Position numbers and translations under genes: made by a program
Notes under the pieces: generated by a model
Seen by the model: the letters and a program-made list of their open reading frames with translations, nothing else
Told to the model about the DNA's origin: nothing
The model's database searches: none
Source: Aquipseudomonas alcaligenes MRY13-0052
GTDB lineage: Bacteria > Pseudomonadota > Gammaproteobacteria > Pseudomonadales > Pseudomonadaceae
Length of the DNA: 46,626 nt
Assembly (NCBI GenBank): GCA_000474255.1
Contig: BATO01000049.1
Span: 1 to 46,626, forward strand
Reading direction: 5' to 3'
Shown here: positions 35,433 to 46,626 of the stretch, piece after piece
Layout of the letters: every line of letters begins with the position of its first letter
Position numbering within the stretch: the first letter of the stretch is position 1

Positions 35433-36587
35433 TCACCCCTTGACCAAACGAAGATGGGCACCTGATTTCCCACCAGAGTCGGATGGGTTAGCGCTCTGCC
35501 CCTTCAACACGTTCAACATCAATCCGAACGTCAATTCATTGATCTCCTCAGGACTGATTGCCAGTTCTCCCGCGACGCCAGCTTTCCCAACCCCATCTGC
35601 ACGTAACGCGGCGAAAATCTTCTCCAGGATCACTGACCGCTCATGAGCAATAGATTCCGGCTCTTCGGTGCGATAGCCCTCTTGAGCAATCTGAATACAC
35701 AGCGTTCGGTAAGCCCACTCCGTGGAAAGCCCCAGGCTATGAAGCCGGTAATTTAAGGCTGCCACAGAAACGGACCAGAGCTTCTTGTATTTGATGAGGC
35801 TTTTGATAGTGATCGAACGTGGAGCCATCGCTAGAACGCTTGCACGTGGCATTAGAAAAGCCGACGCAAAGGCATTCGCCTCACGCTCTAAATCAGGTCC
35901 TTGTGGGTGGGCATGCTGGTGCATAACCAAATGTCCTAATTCATGAGCTGCGTCAAAGCGGCAACGCTCGGCCGACTTAAAGGTATTCAAGAACATAAAG
36001 GGGCGGCCGCCACTCCACATCGAGAACGCGTCGACCTCCTTTGCATCAATTGCAAGTGAGTAGACACGAACGCCTTTCGACTCAAGAAGCGCAATCATGT
36101 TCTTAACCGGCTGCTCACCTAAACCCCAGTGTGCCCTCAGCATCTCCGCAGCGGCCTCTGGCGCTTGGGCACTGCGTGATAGTGCCAGCTTATCGAGCGC
36201 CTCAAAATTCGTCAGTGCAGCGCGTTCGGACCCCAGGTCCGGAAGATCTGGCTCTGGCAAATCGAAACGTTGCTCGATCCAGTCATTCAGCAGGAGCGCA
36301 ATTGCGCCTGCACCGAGAGCTGAATCCCTAAGGCCAGCAGTCATCTTTGAGAGCGACCGGAAACTGGCAACATCCGGCGTTGGCACCTCAGGATCATCAC
36401 CAAAGAAAAACGCTTCGGGGAACCGAAGCGTTTTAGCGATTTTTGCCAGGGTTCCAGGCTCAGGCTCCTGCGTGCCGCTCTCGTAGCCGGAGACCGATCG
36501 CTCCGTTACTCCTATATGAGTGGCAAGCTCACGCTTTTTCATACCTCGCCGGCGACGGGCGAGCGCAAATCGTTGTGGATTAAACAT
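35433..36587 (-). CDS. XRE regulator fused to ImmA/IrrE metallopeptidase domain
   Basis: A 384-residue protein with an N-terminal XRE helix-turn-helix (residues 5-60, ATHIGVTERSVSGYESGTQE) and a central DUF955 peptidase domain with zinc motif HELGH (215-219) and downstream Glu in EREANAFASAFLMP. Such proteins repress, and in ImmA-like cases cleave a repressor after DNA damage. Downstream partner of the gene at 36594, whose stop lies 6 nt before its start; the two form one unit. It may be an antitoxin, an induction switch, or a regulator of the island. Confidence 0.88.
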   Translation of the reverse strand: MFNPQRFALARRRRGMKKRELATHIGVTERSVSGYESGTQEPEPGTLAKIAKTLRFPEAFFFGDDPEVPTPDVASFRSLSKMTAGLRDSALGAGAIALLLNDWIEQRFDLPEPDLPDLGSERAALTNFEALDKLALSRSAQAPEAAAEMLRAHWGLGEQPVKNMIALLESKGVRVYSLAIDAKEVDAFSMWSGGRPFMFLNTFKSAERCRFDAAHELGHLVMHQHAHPQGPDLEREANAFASAFLMPRASVLAMAPRSITIKSLIKYKKLWSVSVAALNYRLHSLGLSTEWAYRTLCIQIAQEGYRTEEPESIAHERSVILEKIFAALRADGVGKAGVAGELAISPEEINELTFGLMLNVLKGQSANPSDSGGKSGAHLRLVKG

Positions 36588-36593
36588 GATCTA

Positions 36594-37244
36594 TCACGAG
36601 CTTTTACGGCGAATTTCGATGTCGATATCCGGACCGCCTGGGGAGGTAACCTCAAAGAAATCATCATCAAGAGCAAGGGTGCCAAGCATGATGCGTTCAG
36701 ACCAGAAATTGATCTTGCCGCCTTTACCCATTCCCGATGGACGTGAGAGCTCGATGCGGATTTCCTTCTTCACCGTGTCGGTGTGGTGGAGCAGGATCCA
36801 GGTCTCATGAGGGCCTGATTCAGGCAGCTCCTCCGGATCGGGCAGCAAGTCAGCAAACATGTCGAACTGGCAATTCCGCTCAACAGCATCAACTGTATTT
36901 TTACCCTTCCTGGATCGGCTGCTCGGCATCCCCAGCAGATTTCCAACATAGCTATCCCCCGATGCGACCGCAATCGCGAGATTGAGCGCCGAGTGAACGG
37001 TAAGCGGGTAGTTCGACTGTTCATGCGCGACCCACCCTAGTGGGCGCAGCTGATCGCGCACCGCTCCTACCAACCAGCCCCACATTTCAAGGCCGGGAAA
37101 AATGCTGGGATGGTTAGGAGTCAGGCGAACCCGCTGTAGGTGAGCTTGATTGATAGCCTCACGCAGTGGCTCGCGCTCCAGACTCAACTGTTCAAGACGG
37201 GCGGCGATTTCATCCTGATCACTGAATACCTGGCAAGCCTGCAT
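36594..37244 (-). CDS. Uncharacterised partner of the ImmA/IrrE gene
   Basis: A 216-residue protein that I do not recognise. It opens with a helical part (EIAARLEQLSLEREPLREAI), has a middle region rich in aromatic residues (FPGLEMWGWLVGAVRDQLRP), and an Asp/Glu-rich beta part (PHETWILLHHTDTVKKEIRI). No signal peptide or membrane helix. Upstream gene of the pair with the XRE-ImmA/IrrE protein; tight spacing suggests the two proteins meet, for example as toxin and regulator. That is inference only. Confidence 0.55.
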   Translation of the reverse strand: MQACQVFSDQDEIAARLEQLSLEREPLREAINQAHLQRVRLTPNHPSIFPGLEMWGWLVGAVRDQLRPLGWVAHEQSNYPLTVHSALNLAIAVASGDSYVGNLLGMPSSRSRKGKNTVDAVERNCQFDMFADLLPDPEELPESGPHETWILLHHTDTVKKEIRIELSRPSGMGKGGKINFWSERIMLGTLALDDDFFEVTSPGGPDIDIEIRRKSS

Positions 37245-37577
37245 CTGAGGACTCCTAACACAACGGTGACTTCCGGTTATTCTTCCTCAAATGAGGTTAA
37301 AAAACAAGAAGCACACGTCGCGGAGGGAGACCGAGAGGAAGTTGCAGCATGCGTGTTGCCGCCTGTGCATTTTCCACCCACATGCCGGAATTTCATTGAC
37401 CCAGTTTCGAGCACCAAGCGAGTTGTAGAATTTTGCTTTCAGACTGCTGGGTTAGGGCAGAATAGCGTCGGCACCTGGGTTAAAAATGCACTGGCGATAA
37501 CATTTGATGTTTGCGGCAGTACCGCCTCCCGTTCCGGATTGGCACAGTAATAGACTTGATTCAAATTCGGAGGAAGC
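37245..37577. other. Intergenic region between divergent genes
   Basis: About 330 bp between the minus-strand ImmA partner and the plus-strand small gene at 37578. It should hold both promoters. An A-rich stretch (GGTTAAAAAACAAGAAGC, near 37295) stands out. No gene-like frame with support was found. Confidence 0.4.
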
Positions 37578-37811
37578 ATGGGTATTTCGTATTACCTCGC
37601 ATGTTTGGAGACCCGGCAATATGTCTGGGTTGGCAGGCTTGACCCACAGGGGGAGGTGCCGGCGGTGGACGTCGAAGGCTCCATCGCCATGTTCGCGCTG
37701 GAGAATCGGAACAAACCGTTGATCGTCGTTAGTGAAAGCCATCCGATCCTCGAAGAGGGAATGGAGTGGTCGCCGCCGGCAACGCAAGAAACGTGCAGCG
37801 GACAACCATGA
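37578..37811 (+). CDS. Small hypothetical protein
   Basis: A 77-residue protein with a strong GGAGGAAG ribosome-binding site right before the ATG. It begins MGISYYLACLETRQYVWVGR, and looks like a small beta-rich cytoplasmic protein without Cys motifs. I do not recognise the family. It is followed by two other small genes in the same direction (37978, 38366) with gaps of 100-170 bp. Confidence 0.5.
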   Translation: MGISYYLACLETRQYVWVGRLDPQGEVPAVDVEGSIAMFALENRNKPLIVVSESHPILEEGMEWSPPATQETCSGQP

Positions 37812-37977
37812 TCAACCAACGCCAACCGCATCTGTTGAAGACCTGCCATATCCACCGCCGGCATGGCACACCAGGCCATGCTTGAGCTAACGCAGCGGGG
37901 CTGGAAAACTGGCAAAAGGCGCTCCGTTGCGCAGTGCCCTCGGTTACTCTTTTTAATACGAAGATGAGGCCTGCCCG

Positions 37978-38259
37978 GTGACAGAGAGCCATAAAGACAC
38001 CATTTGCGATGTATGCGCTACCAGTACGAGGGTGCCGGGGTACGGCGAGCAGTTCGGGACGCTTCAGGCGCTCTGGGGCTATGGCGCAGGGCATGATGGC
38101 GAACGCTATCGAGTCAATCTATGCGAAAGTTGCTTTTTCGCGGCGCTAGCGTTTTTGAAGCAGGAGCGCCGCACGCAGAATCTGTTCAGCGATGAGCAGC
38201 CCTGCGAGGAACGCCCATTCGGACTAGTCGACCGTGATGACTACTTTGGTGATTCGTAG
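37978..38259 (+). CDS. Small cysteine-motif hypothetical protein
   Basis: A 93-residue protein from GTG 37978. Two Cys pairs, CDVC (residues 10-13) and CESC (residues 49-52), could hold a zinc ion in a ribbon; between them lies a Gly/Tyr-rich loop (GYGEQFGTLQALWGYGAGHD). The C-terminus is acidic. No family recognised. It might bind nucleic acid or protein. Frame and composition look genuine, but there is no strong ribosome-binding site. Confidence 0.5.
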   Translation: MTESHKDTICDVCATSTRVPGYGEQFGTLQALWGYGAGHDGERYRVNLCESCFFAALAFLKQERRTQNLFSDEQPCEERPFGLVDRDDYFGDS

Positions 38260-38365
38260 CCATATTGCAGAGATGAGGTTATTAGCTCGCCAGCATCGAA
38301 CTCAGGCCATGTCAGCACGACTTCTCGCTACAATGGCGTCACCCGCAATCGTCTAGGGATCTCGC

Positions 38366-38638
38366 TTGACTGACACAATACTCACTGAAGTCGAGATGCG
38401 GCGCGCACTCGGTCTTGATCCCGCTCCATCAGAATCGAAGCAGCCAATTCCCAAACAGCACTCCACCTTCACACTCGTTGAATTGAGCGTGCGCAAGAAC
38501 GGTGGTTCGCCATTCCGCTTCGAGCACCGCTCCCGTTCCATCAGTACTCTCGCTGCCCAACTCGAGGCCGAGAAAGCAGCACGGGAGAAAGGGTATGAGG
38601 TCTGGGTCGTGTTGGATATCAGGCAGGTTTCATCATAG
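38366..38638 (+). CDS. Small hypothetical protein
   Basis: A 90-residue protein with an apparent TTG start at 38366 (no ATG or GTG would give the conserved-looking N-terminus DTILTEVEMRRALGL). The rest mixes a beta strand (STFTLVELSVRKNGGSPFRF) with a helix (ISTLAAQLEAEKAAREKGYE). Function unknown. It ends 100 nt before the left arm of the inverted repeat that surrounds the integrase. Confidence 0.45.
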   Translation: MTDTILTEVEMRRALGLDPAPSESKQPIPKQHSTFTLVELSVRKNGGSPFRFEHRSRSISTLAAQLEAEKAAREKGYEVWVVLDIRQVSS

Positions 38639-38737
38639 AGCCGCAACAGCCGTCATTCAGTCCACGCCTCGCTGATTGCTCTGGGGCAATGAACGCTTGA
38701 GTCAACTAGATCGAGTCAGTTCGCACTCGGGCAGCTC

Positions 38738-38753
38738 TTGGCCGGTTAGCGAC
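38738..38753 (+). repeat. Left arm of a 16-bp perfect inverted repeat around the integrase gene
   Basis: TTGGCCGGTTAGCGAC. The exact reverse complement is at 39453-39468. Together they enclose the integrase gene (38783-39403). This arm runs into the hairpin at 38748-38774. Confidence 0.85.
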
Positions 38754-38774
38754 GGCCTGACTTTGGCCGTCGCT
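38748..38774. terminator. Ten-bp hairpin after the integrase stop
   Basis: AGCGACGGCC (38748-38757) and GGCCGTCGCT (38765-38774) form a 10-bp stem with a 7-nt loop between the small gene at 38366 and the integrase that faces it. It overlaps the left inverted-repeat arm. There is no T-run. It could be a terminator or part of a recombination site. Confidence 0.5.
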
Positions 38775-38782
38775 ACACATGG

Positions 38783-39403
38783 TCACACTTCGGTCTGTTC
38801 CGCCATTTCCAAGGCGTCATCGACCTCAATTCCCAGATATCGAACGGTGCTCTCCAGCTTCGTATGGCCGAGCAGCAGTTGAACGGCCCGCAGGTTCTTC
38901 GTCCTGCGATAGATCAGTGATGCCTTCGTGCGTCTCATTGTGTGAGTGCCATACATGGCTGGGTCAAGGCCAATGGCTTTCACCCAGCCTTTGACGATAC
39001 GGGCGTACTGACGAGTGGATAGATGGTCTGAGTTATGCAGTCGACTCGGGAACAGGTAGTCCTCGCCGCGGAGCTGTACTTGATGTATCCAAGCCGCGAG
39101 CGCCGCCCGAGTTTGCTCAGTGATCTCGAACTGCACTGGCCGCTGTGTTTTCTGCTGCATCACTATTGCTCGTGATGACACCTGCTCACCATGGGCAACG
39201 TCCCGCACACGGAGCTTGGTTAAGTCGCAGGCTCGAAGCTTGCTGTCGATGGCCAGGTCGAAGAGAGCCAGATCCCGAGTTCTTTCTGCAATTTGAAGCC
39301 TTACTCGGATGGCCCAGATATCTCTCAGTCGGAGTGGGGTTTTCTGTCCGACCAGTTTTCCTTTGTTCCAGGGCTGGCGGCTGCAGGTAGCGATGATGTT
39401 CAT
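38783..39403 (-). CDS. Short tyrosine integrase
   Basis: A 206-residue tyrosine recombinase, shorter than phage integrases because the N-terminal DNA-binding domain is reduced. The catalytic Arg lies in DSKLRACDLTKLRV, box II in THTMRRTKASL and the nucleophile in LLGHTKLESTVRYLGIE (final Tyr about residue 193). All catalytic residues are present. Its Shine-Dalgarno is inside a hairpin, and a 16-bp inverted repeat encloses the gene. It lies beside ptxE, so it may have brought in or may rearrange the ptx segment. Confidence 0.85.
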   Translation of the reverse strand: MNIIATCSRQPWNKGKLVGQKTPLRLRDIWAIRVRLQIAERTRDLALFDLAIDSKLRACDLTKLRVRDVAHGEQVSSRAIVMQQKTQRPVQFEITEQTRAALAAWIHQVQLRGEDYLFPSRLHNSDHLSTRQYARIVKGWVKAIGLDPAMYGTHTMRRTKASLIYRRTKNLRAVQLLLGHTKLESTVRYLGIEVDDALEMAEQTEV

Positions 39404-39408
39404 AGCAA

Positions 39409-39429
39409 GTCCTCCACGTGTGGGAGGAC
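39409..39429 (-). promoter_or_regulatory. Hairpin covering the integrase ribosome-binding site
   Basis: On the minus strand GTCCTCC, a 7-nt loop, then GGAGGAC form a 7-bp stem. GGAGGA is the Shine-Dalgarno, 6-7 nt before the integrase ATG. Pairing would hide it and keep integrase translation low. Confidence 0.6.
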
Positions 39430-39456
39430 AAGAATGGCTAGCCTGAACGGTGGTCG

Positions 39457-43847
<4,391 letters not shown>

Positions 43848-44261
43848 TTGATCACCTTTCGCAATATTGCTGGCCGCACAATTGCGGTTCGCGATGCAAA
43901 GGGTAGAAATTCCTTGTTAACGCACTGCTTCTAAATGATGACATTTCGATGAATGCTTCGAATCTGCCGTAGCGGGGCGGCAAGCGAAGCCGTGGAAGAA
44001 CGGGCGCAACGTAGCGTCTTTCTTCACGCGGGATACAGGAGGCTTTGATTGATACTGCTGCGGATTCGCTACAGTAACGTTGGGCCAGAACGTAATGCCA
44101 TCCAAGCAAGAGAGCGCACACTAGCGGCCATAAGCGGACATTCTGAATCGGAGGCGGCGAAAATCGCATACCACTCCGCCCAGCAGGGCTAACTTCCCAG
44201 TTCCCAATTCAGCAACCTCTAGGTAATGTAGCAATCGAACAAATTTCGTGAGATCGTTACA
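43848..44261. other. Divergent control region between ptxA and chrB
   Basis: About 410 bp without a supported gene. It must hold the ptx promoter (leftward) and the chr promoter (rightward). Inverted repeats: CGCAAT/ATTGCG (43860-43865 with 43881-43886), close to ptxA. On the ptx side one TGTCAT (as in Pho boxes) occurs near 43939, but no second half-site, so Pho control is only possible. On the chr side AATGTA (44225-44230) and TACATT (44258-44263) face each other across the chrB start and might be an operator. A 105-codon minus-strand frame here shows no family features. Confidence 0.45.
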
Positions 44262-45206
44262 TTGATTAATTGGCTATGTCTCGTGATGGCACTGCCTACG
44301 GCAAATGCCGCCGAGCGAATGCGCGCTTGGCGCACGTTGAAAAGCGCTGGGGCTGCGGTGCTACGCGATGGGGTTTATCTCCTGCCAGATGGCTCGGCTA
44401 GTCGTGAGGTACTGGAGTCCGTCGAGCGTGACGTGCTGGATAGCGGTGGCTCGGCGTCGCTCCTGCCGGTCACTGATCCCCAGGGTGAGCGCTTCATACC
44501 TCTCTTTGATCGTGGCGACGACTACGCCAGGTTGCGCTCGGAGGTTGAGCCCCAACTGGCCCAGCTGACTCCTGAGAATGCACTGGCGACTGCTCGCCAG
44601 GCCCGCAAGTTGCGCAAGTCGTTCGCTCAGATCCAGTCGATCGACTTCTTTCCGGGCGAACCTTTGCAACAGACAGACGCGCTGCTGCGTGATCTCGAAG
44701 TGGCCATCAACCGGGCGCTTTCCAAGGATGAGCCCACCAGCCATGAGCAAGCCATCGAGCAGCTCGATCCGCGGGACTACGAAGGGCGAACCTGGGCGAC
44801 TCGCCAGCGCCCCTGGGTAGACCGCCTGGCCAGCGCCTGGCTGATCCGCCGCTTCATCGATCCAGGTGCCAGCATCCTCTGGCTTCCCTCTCCTGATGCA
44901 TGTCCTGCGGAAGCACTTGGGTTCGATTTTGATGGTGCCCGGTTCAGCCATGTCGGCAACAAGGTCACCTTCGAGACCCTTATGGCTAGCTTCGGGCTGG
45001 AGGCTCCAGGGCTGCAGCGCTTAGGGGCACTGGTTCATTACCTGGATGTGGGGGGCGCGCAACCCACAGAAGCGACAGGTGTAGAGCGCGTACTGGCTGG
45101 ACTGCGAGCCAGCATCGAGAACGACGATCAGTTATTGGCTGCGGCCTGCGCCATCTTCGATGGGTTGCTGGCTGCATTCAGCAAGGAAGGACAGAGTGAT
45201 GAGTGA
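44262..45206 (+). CDS. chrB: Chromate resistance regulator ChrB
   Basis: A 314-residue ChrB protein: INWLCLVMALPTANAAERMR at the N-terminus, LKSAGAAVLRDGVYLLP, and the C-terminal chromate-resistance domain (TWATRQRPWVDRLASAWLIR, then FIDPGASILWL and FDFDGARFSHVGNKVTFETL). In other bacteria ChrB senses chromate and regulates chrA. The frame must start at TTG 44262, because no ATG or GTG gives the conserved N-terminus. The stop overlaps the chrA start by 8 nt, so they are coupled. Confidence 0.9.
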   Translation: MINWLCLVMALPTANAAERMRAWRTLKSAGAAVLRDGVYLLPDGSASREVLESVERDVLDSGGSASLLPVTDPQGERFIPLFDRGDDYARLRSEVEPQLAQLTPENALATARQARKLRKSFAQIQSIDFFPGEPLQQTDALLRDLEVAINRALSKDEPTSHEQAIEQLDPRDYEGRTWATRQRPWVDRLASAWLIRRFIDPGASILWLPSPDACPAEALGFDFDGARFSHVGNKVTFETLMASFGLEAPGLQRLGALVHYLDVGGAQPTEATGVERVLAGLRASIENDDQLLAAACAIFDGLLAAFSKEGQSDE

Positions 45207-46560
45207 GACAGCTATGCAAGCGACTGAGCAAGACCAGGGCAGGGTAGAGAAAGTTGGCCTATTCGAGGCATTTCTGTTCTGGCTGAAACTCGGTTTCATC
45301 AGCTTCGGTGGCCCGGCTGGGCAGATCTCGATCATGCACCAGGAACTGGTGGAGAGGCGGCGCTGGATCTCGGAGCGCCGCTTTCTGCATGCATTGAACT
45401 ACTGCATGCTCCTGCCAGGCCCGGAGGCTCAGCAGTTGGCTACCTATATTGGCTGGCTCATGCATCGCACCTGGGGTGGGGTGATCGCCGGCGCACTGTT
45501 CGTGCTGCCCTCACTGTTCATCCTGATTGCCCTGTCCTGGGTCTACATCGCTTTCGGCGAAGTGCCTGTGGTGGCGGGATTGTTCTACGGCATCAAGCCC
45601 GCCGTCACCGCCATCGTTGTGCAGGCTGCCCACCGTATCGGTTCACGCGCGCTGAAGAACAACTGGCTTTGGGCTATCGCTGCAGCCTCCTTTGTGGCGA
45701 TCTTTGCGCTCAATATCCCTTTCCCCTTGATCGTTCTGGGGGCCGCTCTTATCGGCTATCTGGGCGGGCGGTATGCACCTGACAAGTTCAGCGTCGGTGG
45801 TGGGCATGGGGCATCCAAACAGTCCTATGGGCCGGCGTTGATCGACGACGACACGCCACCGCCGGCGCATGCGCGCTTCCGCTGGTCGCACCTAGCTCTG
45901 CTGGTTGGAGTAGGCGCCGTGCTGTGGGCCTTGCCTATGGGGCTGCTGACCGTCCTGTATGGTTGGGAGGGCACCCTGACCCAGATGGGGTGGTTCTTTA
46001 CCAAGGCCGCTCTACTCACCTTCGGCGGCGCTTATGCAGTACTGCCGTATGTCTATCAGGGCGCGGTAGGCCATTACGGCTGGCTGACACCCCCCCAGAT
46101 GATCGATGGCCTGGCATTGGGCGAGACCACCCCGGGGCCGCTGATCATGGTGGTGGCGTTCGTGGGGTTCGTTGGCGCCTATGTGCACCAGGTCTTCGGG
46201 CCAGAGCAGGCATTCCTTGCCGGTGCCGTGGCGGCCAGCCTCGTAACCTGGTTTACCTTCCTGCCCTCGTTCCTGTTCATCCTCGCCGGCGGGCCGCTGG
46301 TGGAGTCCACGCACAACGAGCTGAAGTTCACCGCTCCGTTGACCGGCATTACTGCCGCGGTGGTAGGCGTCATCCTCAACCTCGCGCTGTTCTTCGGTTA
46401 TCACGTGCTGTGGCCTGAGGGCTTTGCAGGCAGCTTCGACTGGCCCTCGGCGTTGATCGCTGTCGGTGCCGCGGTGGCGCTGTTCCGCTTCAAGCGTGGA
46501 GTCATCCAAGTGTTGGTGGGATGTGCTCTTGTGGGATTGGCTATCCACCTGCTGCGTTAG
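45199..46560 (+). CDS. chrA: Chromate efflux transporter ChrA
   Basis: A 453-residue CHR-family membrane protein with the usual two homologous halves. Each half begins with a characteristic segment: LGFISFGGPAGQISIMH (half 1) and KAALLTFGGAYAVLPYV (half 2); PGPEAQQLATYIGW and ETTPGPLIMVVAFVG are the matching second motifs. About ten membrane segments. It exports chromate by proton-linked antiport. ATG at 45199 lies inside the chrB end. Full length for long-chain ChrA. Confidence 0.95.
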   Translation: MSETAMQATEQDQGRVEKVGLFEAFLFWLKLGFISFGGPAGQISIMHQELVERRRWISERRFLHALNYCMLLPGPEAQQLATYIGWLMHRTWGGVIAGALFVLPSLFILIALSWVYIAFGEVPVVAGLFYGIKPAVTAIVVQAAHRIGSRALKNNWLWAIAAASFVAIFALNIPFPLIVLGAALIGYLGGRYAPDKFSVGGGHGASKQSYGPALIDDDTPPPAHARFRWSHLALLVGVGAVLWALPMGLLTVLYGWEGTLTQMGWFFTKAALLTFGGAYAVLPYVYQGAVGHYGWLTPPQMIDGLALGETTPGPLIMVVAFVGFVGAYVHQVFGPEQAFLAGAVAASLVTWFTFLPSFLFILAGGPLVESTHNELKFTAPLTGITAAVVGVILNLALFFGYHVLWPEGFAGSFDWPSALIAVGAAVALFRFKRGVIQVLVGCALVGLAIHLLR

Positions 46561-46569
46561 GGAGGGGTT

Positions 46570-46626
46570 ATGGAGCGCATATCGATTCGCGAGCTCGCTG
46601 AGTGGCAGGCTGCAGGTCGCAGCTTT
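46570..46626 (+). CDS. Start of a rhodanese-like gene of the chr operon (partial)
   Basis: Only 19 codons lie in the window, ATG 46570 after a GGAGGGG site and 9 nt past the chrA stop. MERISIRELAEWQAAGRSF resembles the beginning of rhodanese-domain proteins, which are found in some chr operons as chrE. The catalytic Cys lies outside the window, so the assignment is tentative. Confidence 0.45.
   Translation, partial: MERISIRELAEWQAAGRSF

Noticed and set aside
43852-44169. 105-codon minus-strand frame between ptxA and chrB
   Set aside because: No family features; it lies across the expected ptx promoter.

Overview
The window looks like a Pseudomonas chromosome, probably of the high-GC aeruginosa/citronellolis/resinovorans type. 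This rests on strongly GC-rich codon use, the ercA-ercS pair, a modABC operon with a ModE-like box, dctA with a textbook sigma-54 promoter, and Pseudomonas-type REP sequences. A species call cannot be made from sequence reading alone.

Positions 1-19,640 are ordinary core chromosome. In order they hold the 3' part of an S9 peptidase; ercA-ercS (regulation of ethanol oxidation); a periplasmic solute-binding protein; modABC (molybdate uptake); an mdaB/ygiN-like quinone pair; an AraC regulator; dctA (C4-dicarboxylate uptake); a four-gene acyl-CoA catabolic cluster (acyl-CoA dehydrogenase, amidohydrolase, AMP-dependent CoA ligase, class III CoA-transferase); sprT; a Yip1-like membrane protein; a DnaJ-domain protein; and the first 43 codons of ttcA.

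At 19,640 ttcA is cut inside its PP-loop motif (after SGGK). Everything from there to the right edge is a mobile island whose far end is not in the window. Its left end carries an AT-rich, overlapping block of three tyrosine recombinase genes, the first with a frameshift, plus a small coiled-coil gene, reminiscent of the Tn554 TnpA/B/C arrangement. A cargo of genome-defence type follows. First is a minus-strand operon of an MmeI-like adenine methyltransferase, a 42-residue micro-ORF, a DEAD/DEAH-type helicase and a GIY-YIG nuclease. Next come an XRE regulator divergent from a winged-helix/coiled-coil protein plus helicase pair, a BPSL0761-like gene with a DUF6088/AbiEi-like regulator, and an XRE-ImmA/IrrE protease with a partner gene.

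After three small unknown genes comes a short tyrosine integrase. It is enclosed by a perfect 16-bp inverted repeat, and its ribosome-binding site lies in a hairpin. Next is a complete ptxABCDE phosphite-oxidation cluster: uptake by PtxABC, NAD-dependent oxidation to phosphate by PtxD, and the LysR-type PtxE. The window ends in a chromate-resistance operon, chrB-chrA and the start of a rhodanese-like gene.

The island thus couples its own site-specific integration machinery with anti-phage or plasmid-maintenance modules and two oxyanion traits, phosphite use and chromate efflux. The points most worth a second look are the RM-like operon with its micro-ORF and mosaic specificity domain, the uncharacterised helicase pair, and the inverted repeat around the integrase next to ptxE.
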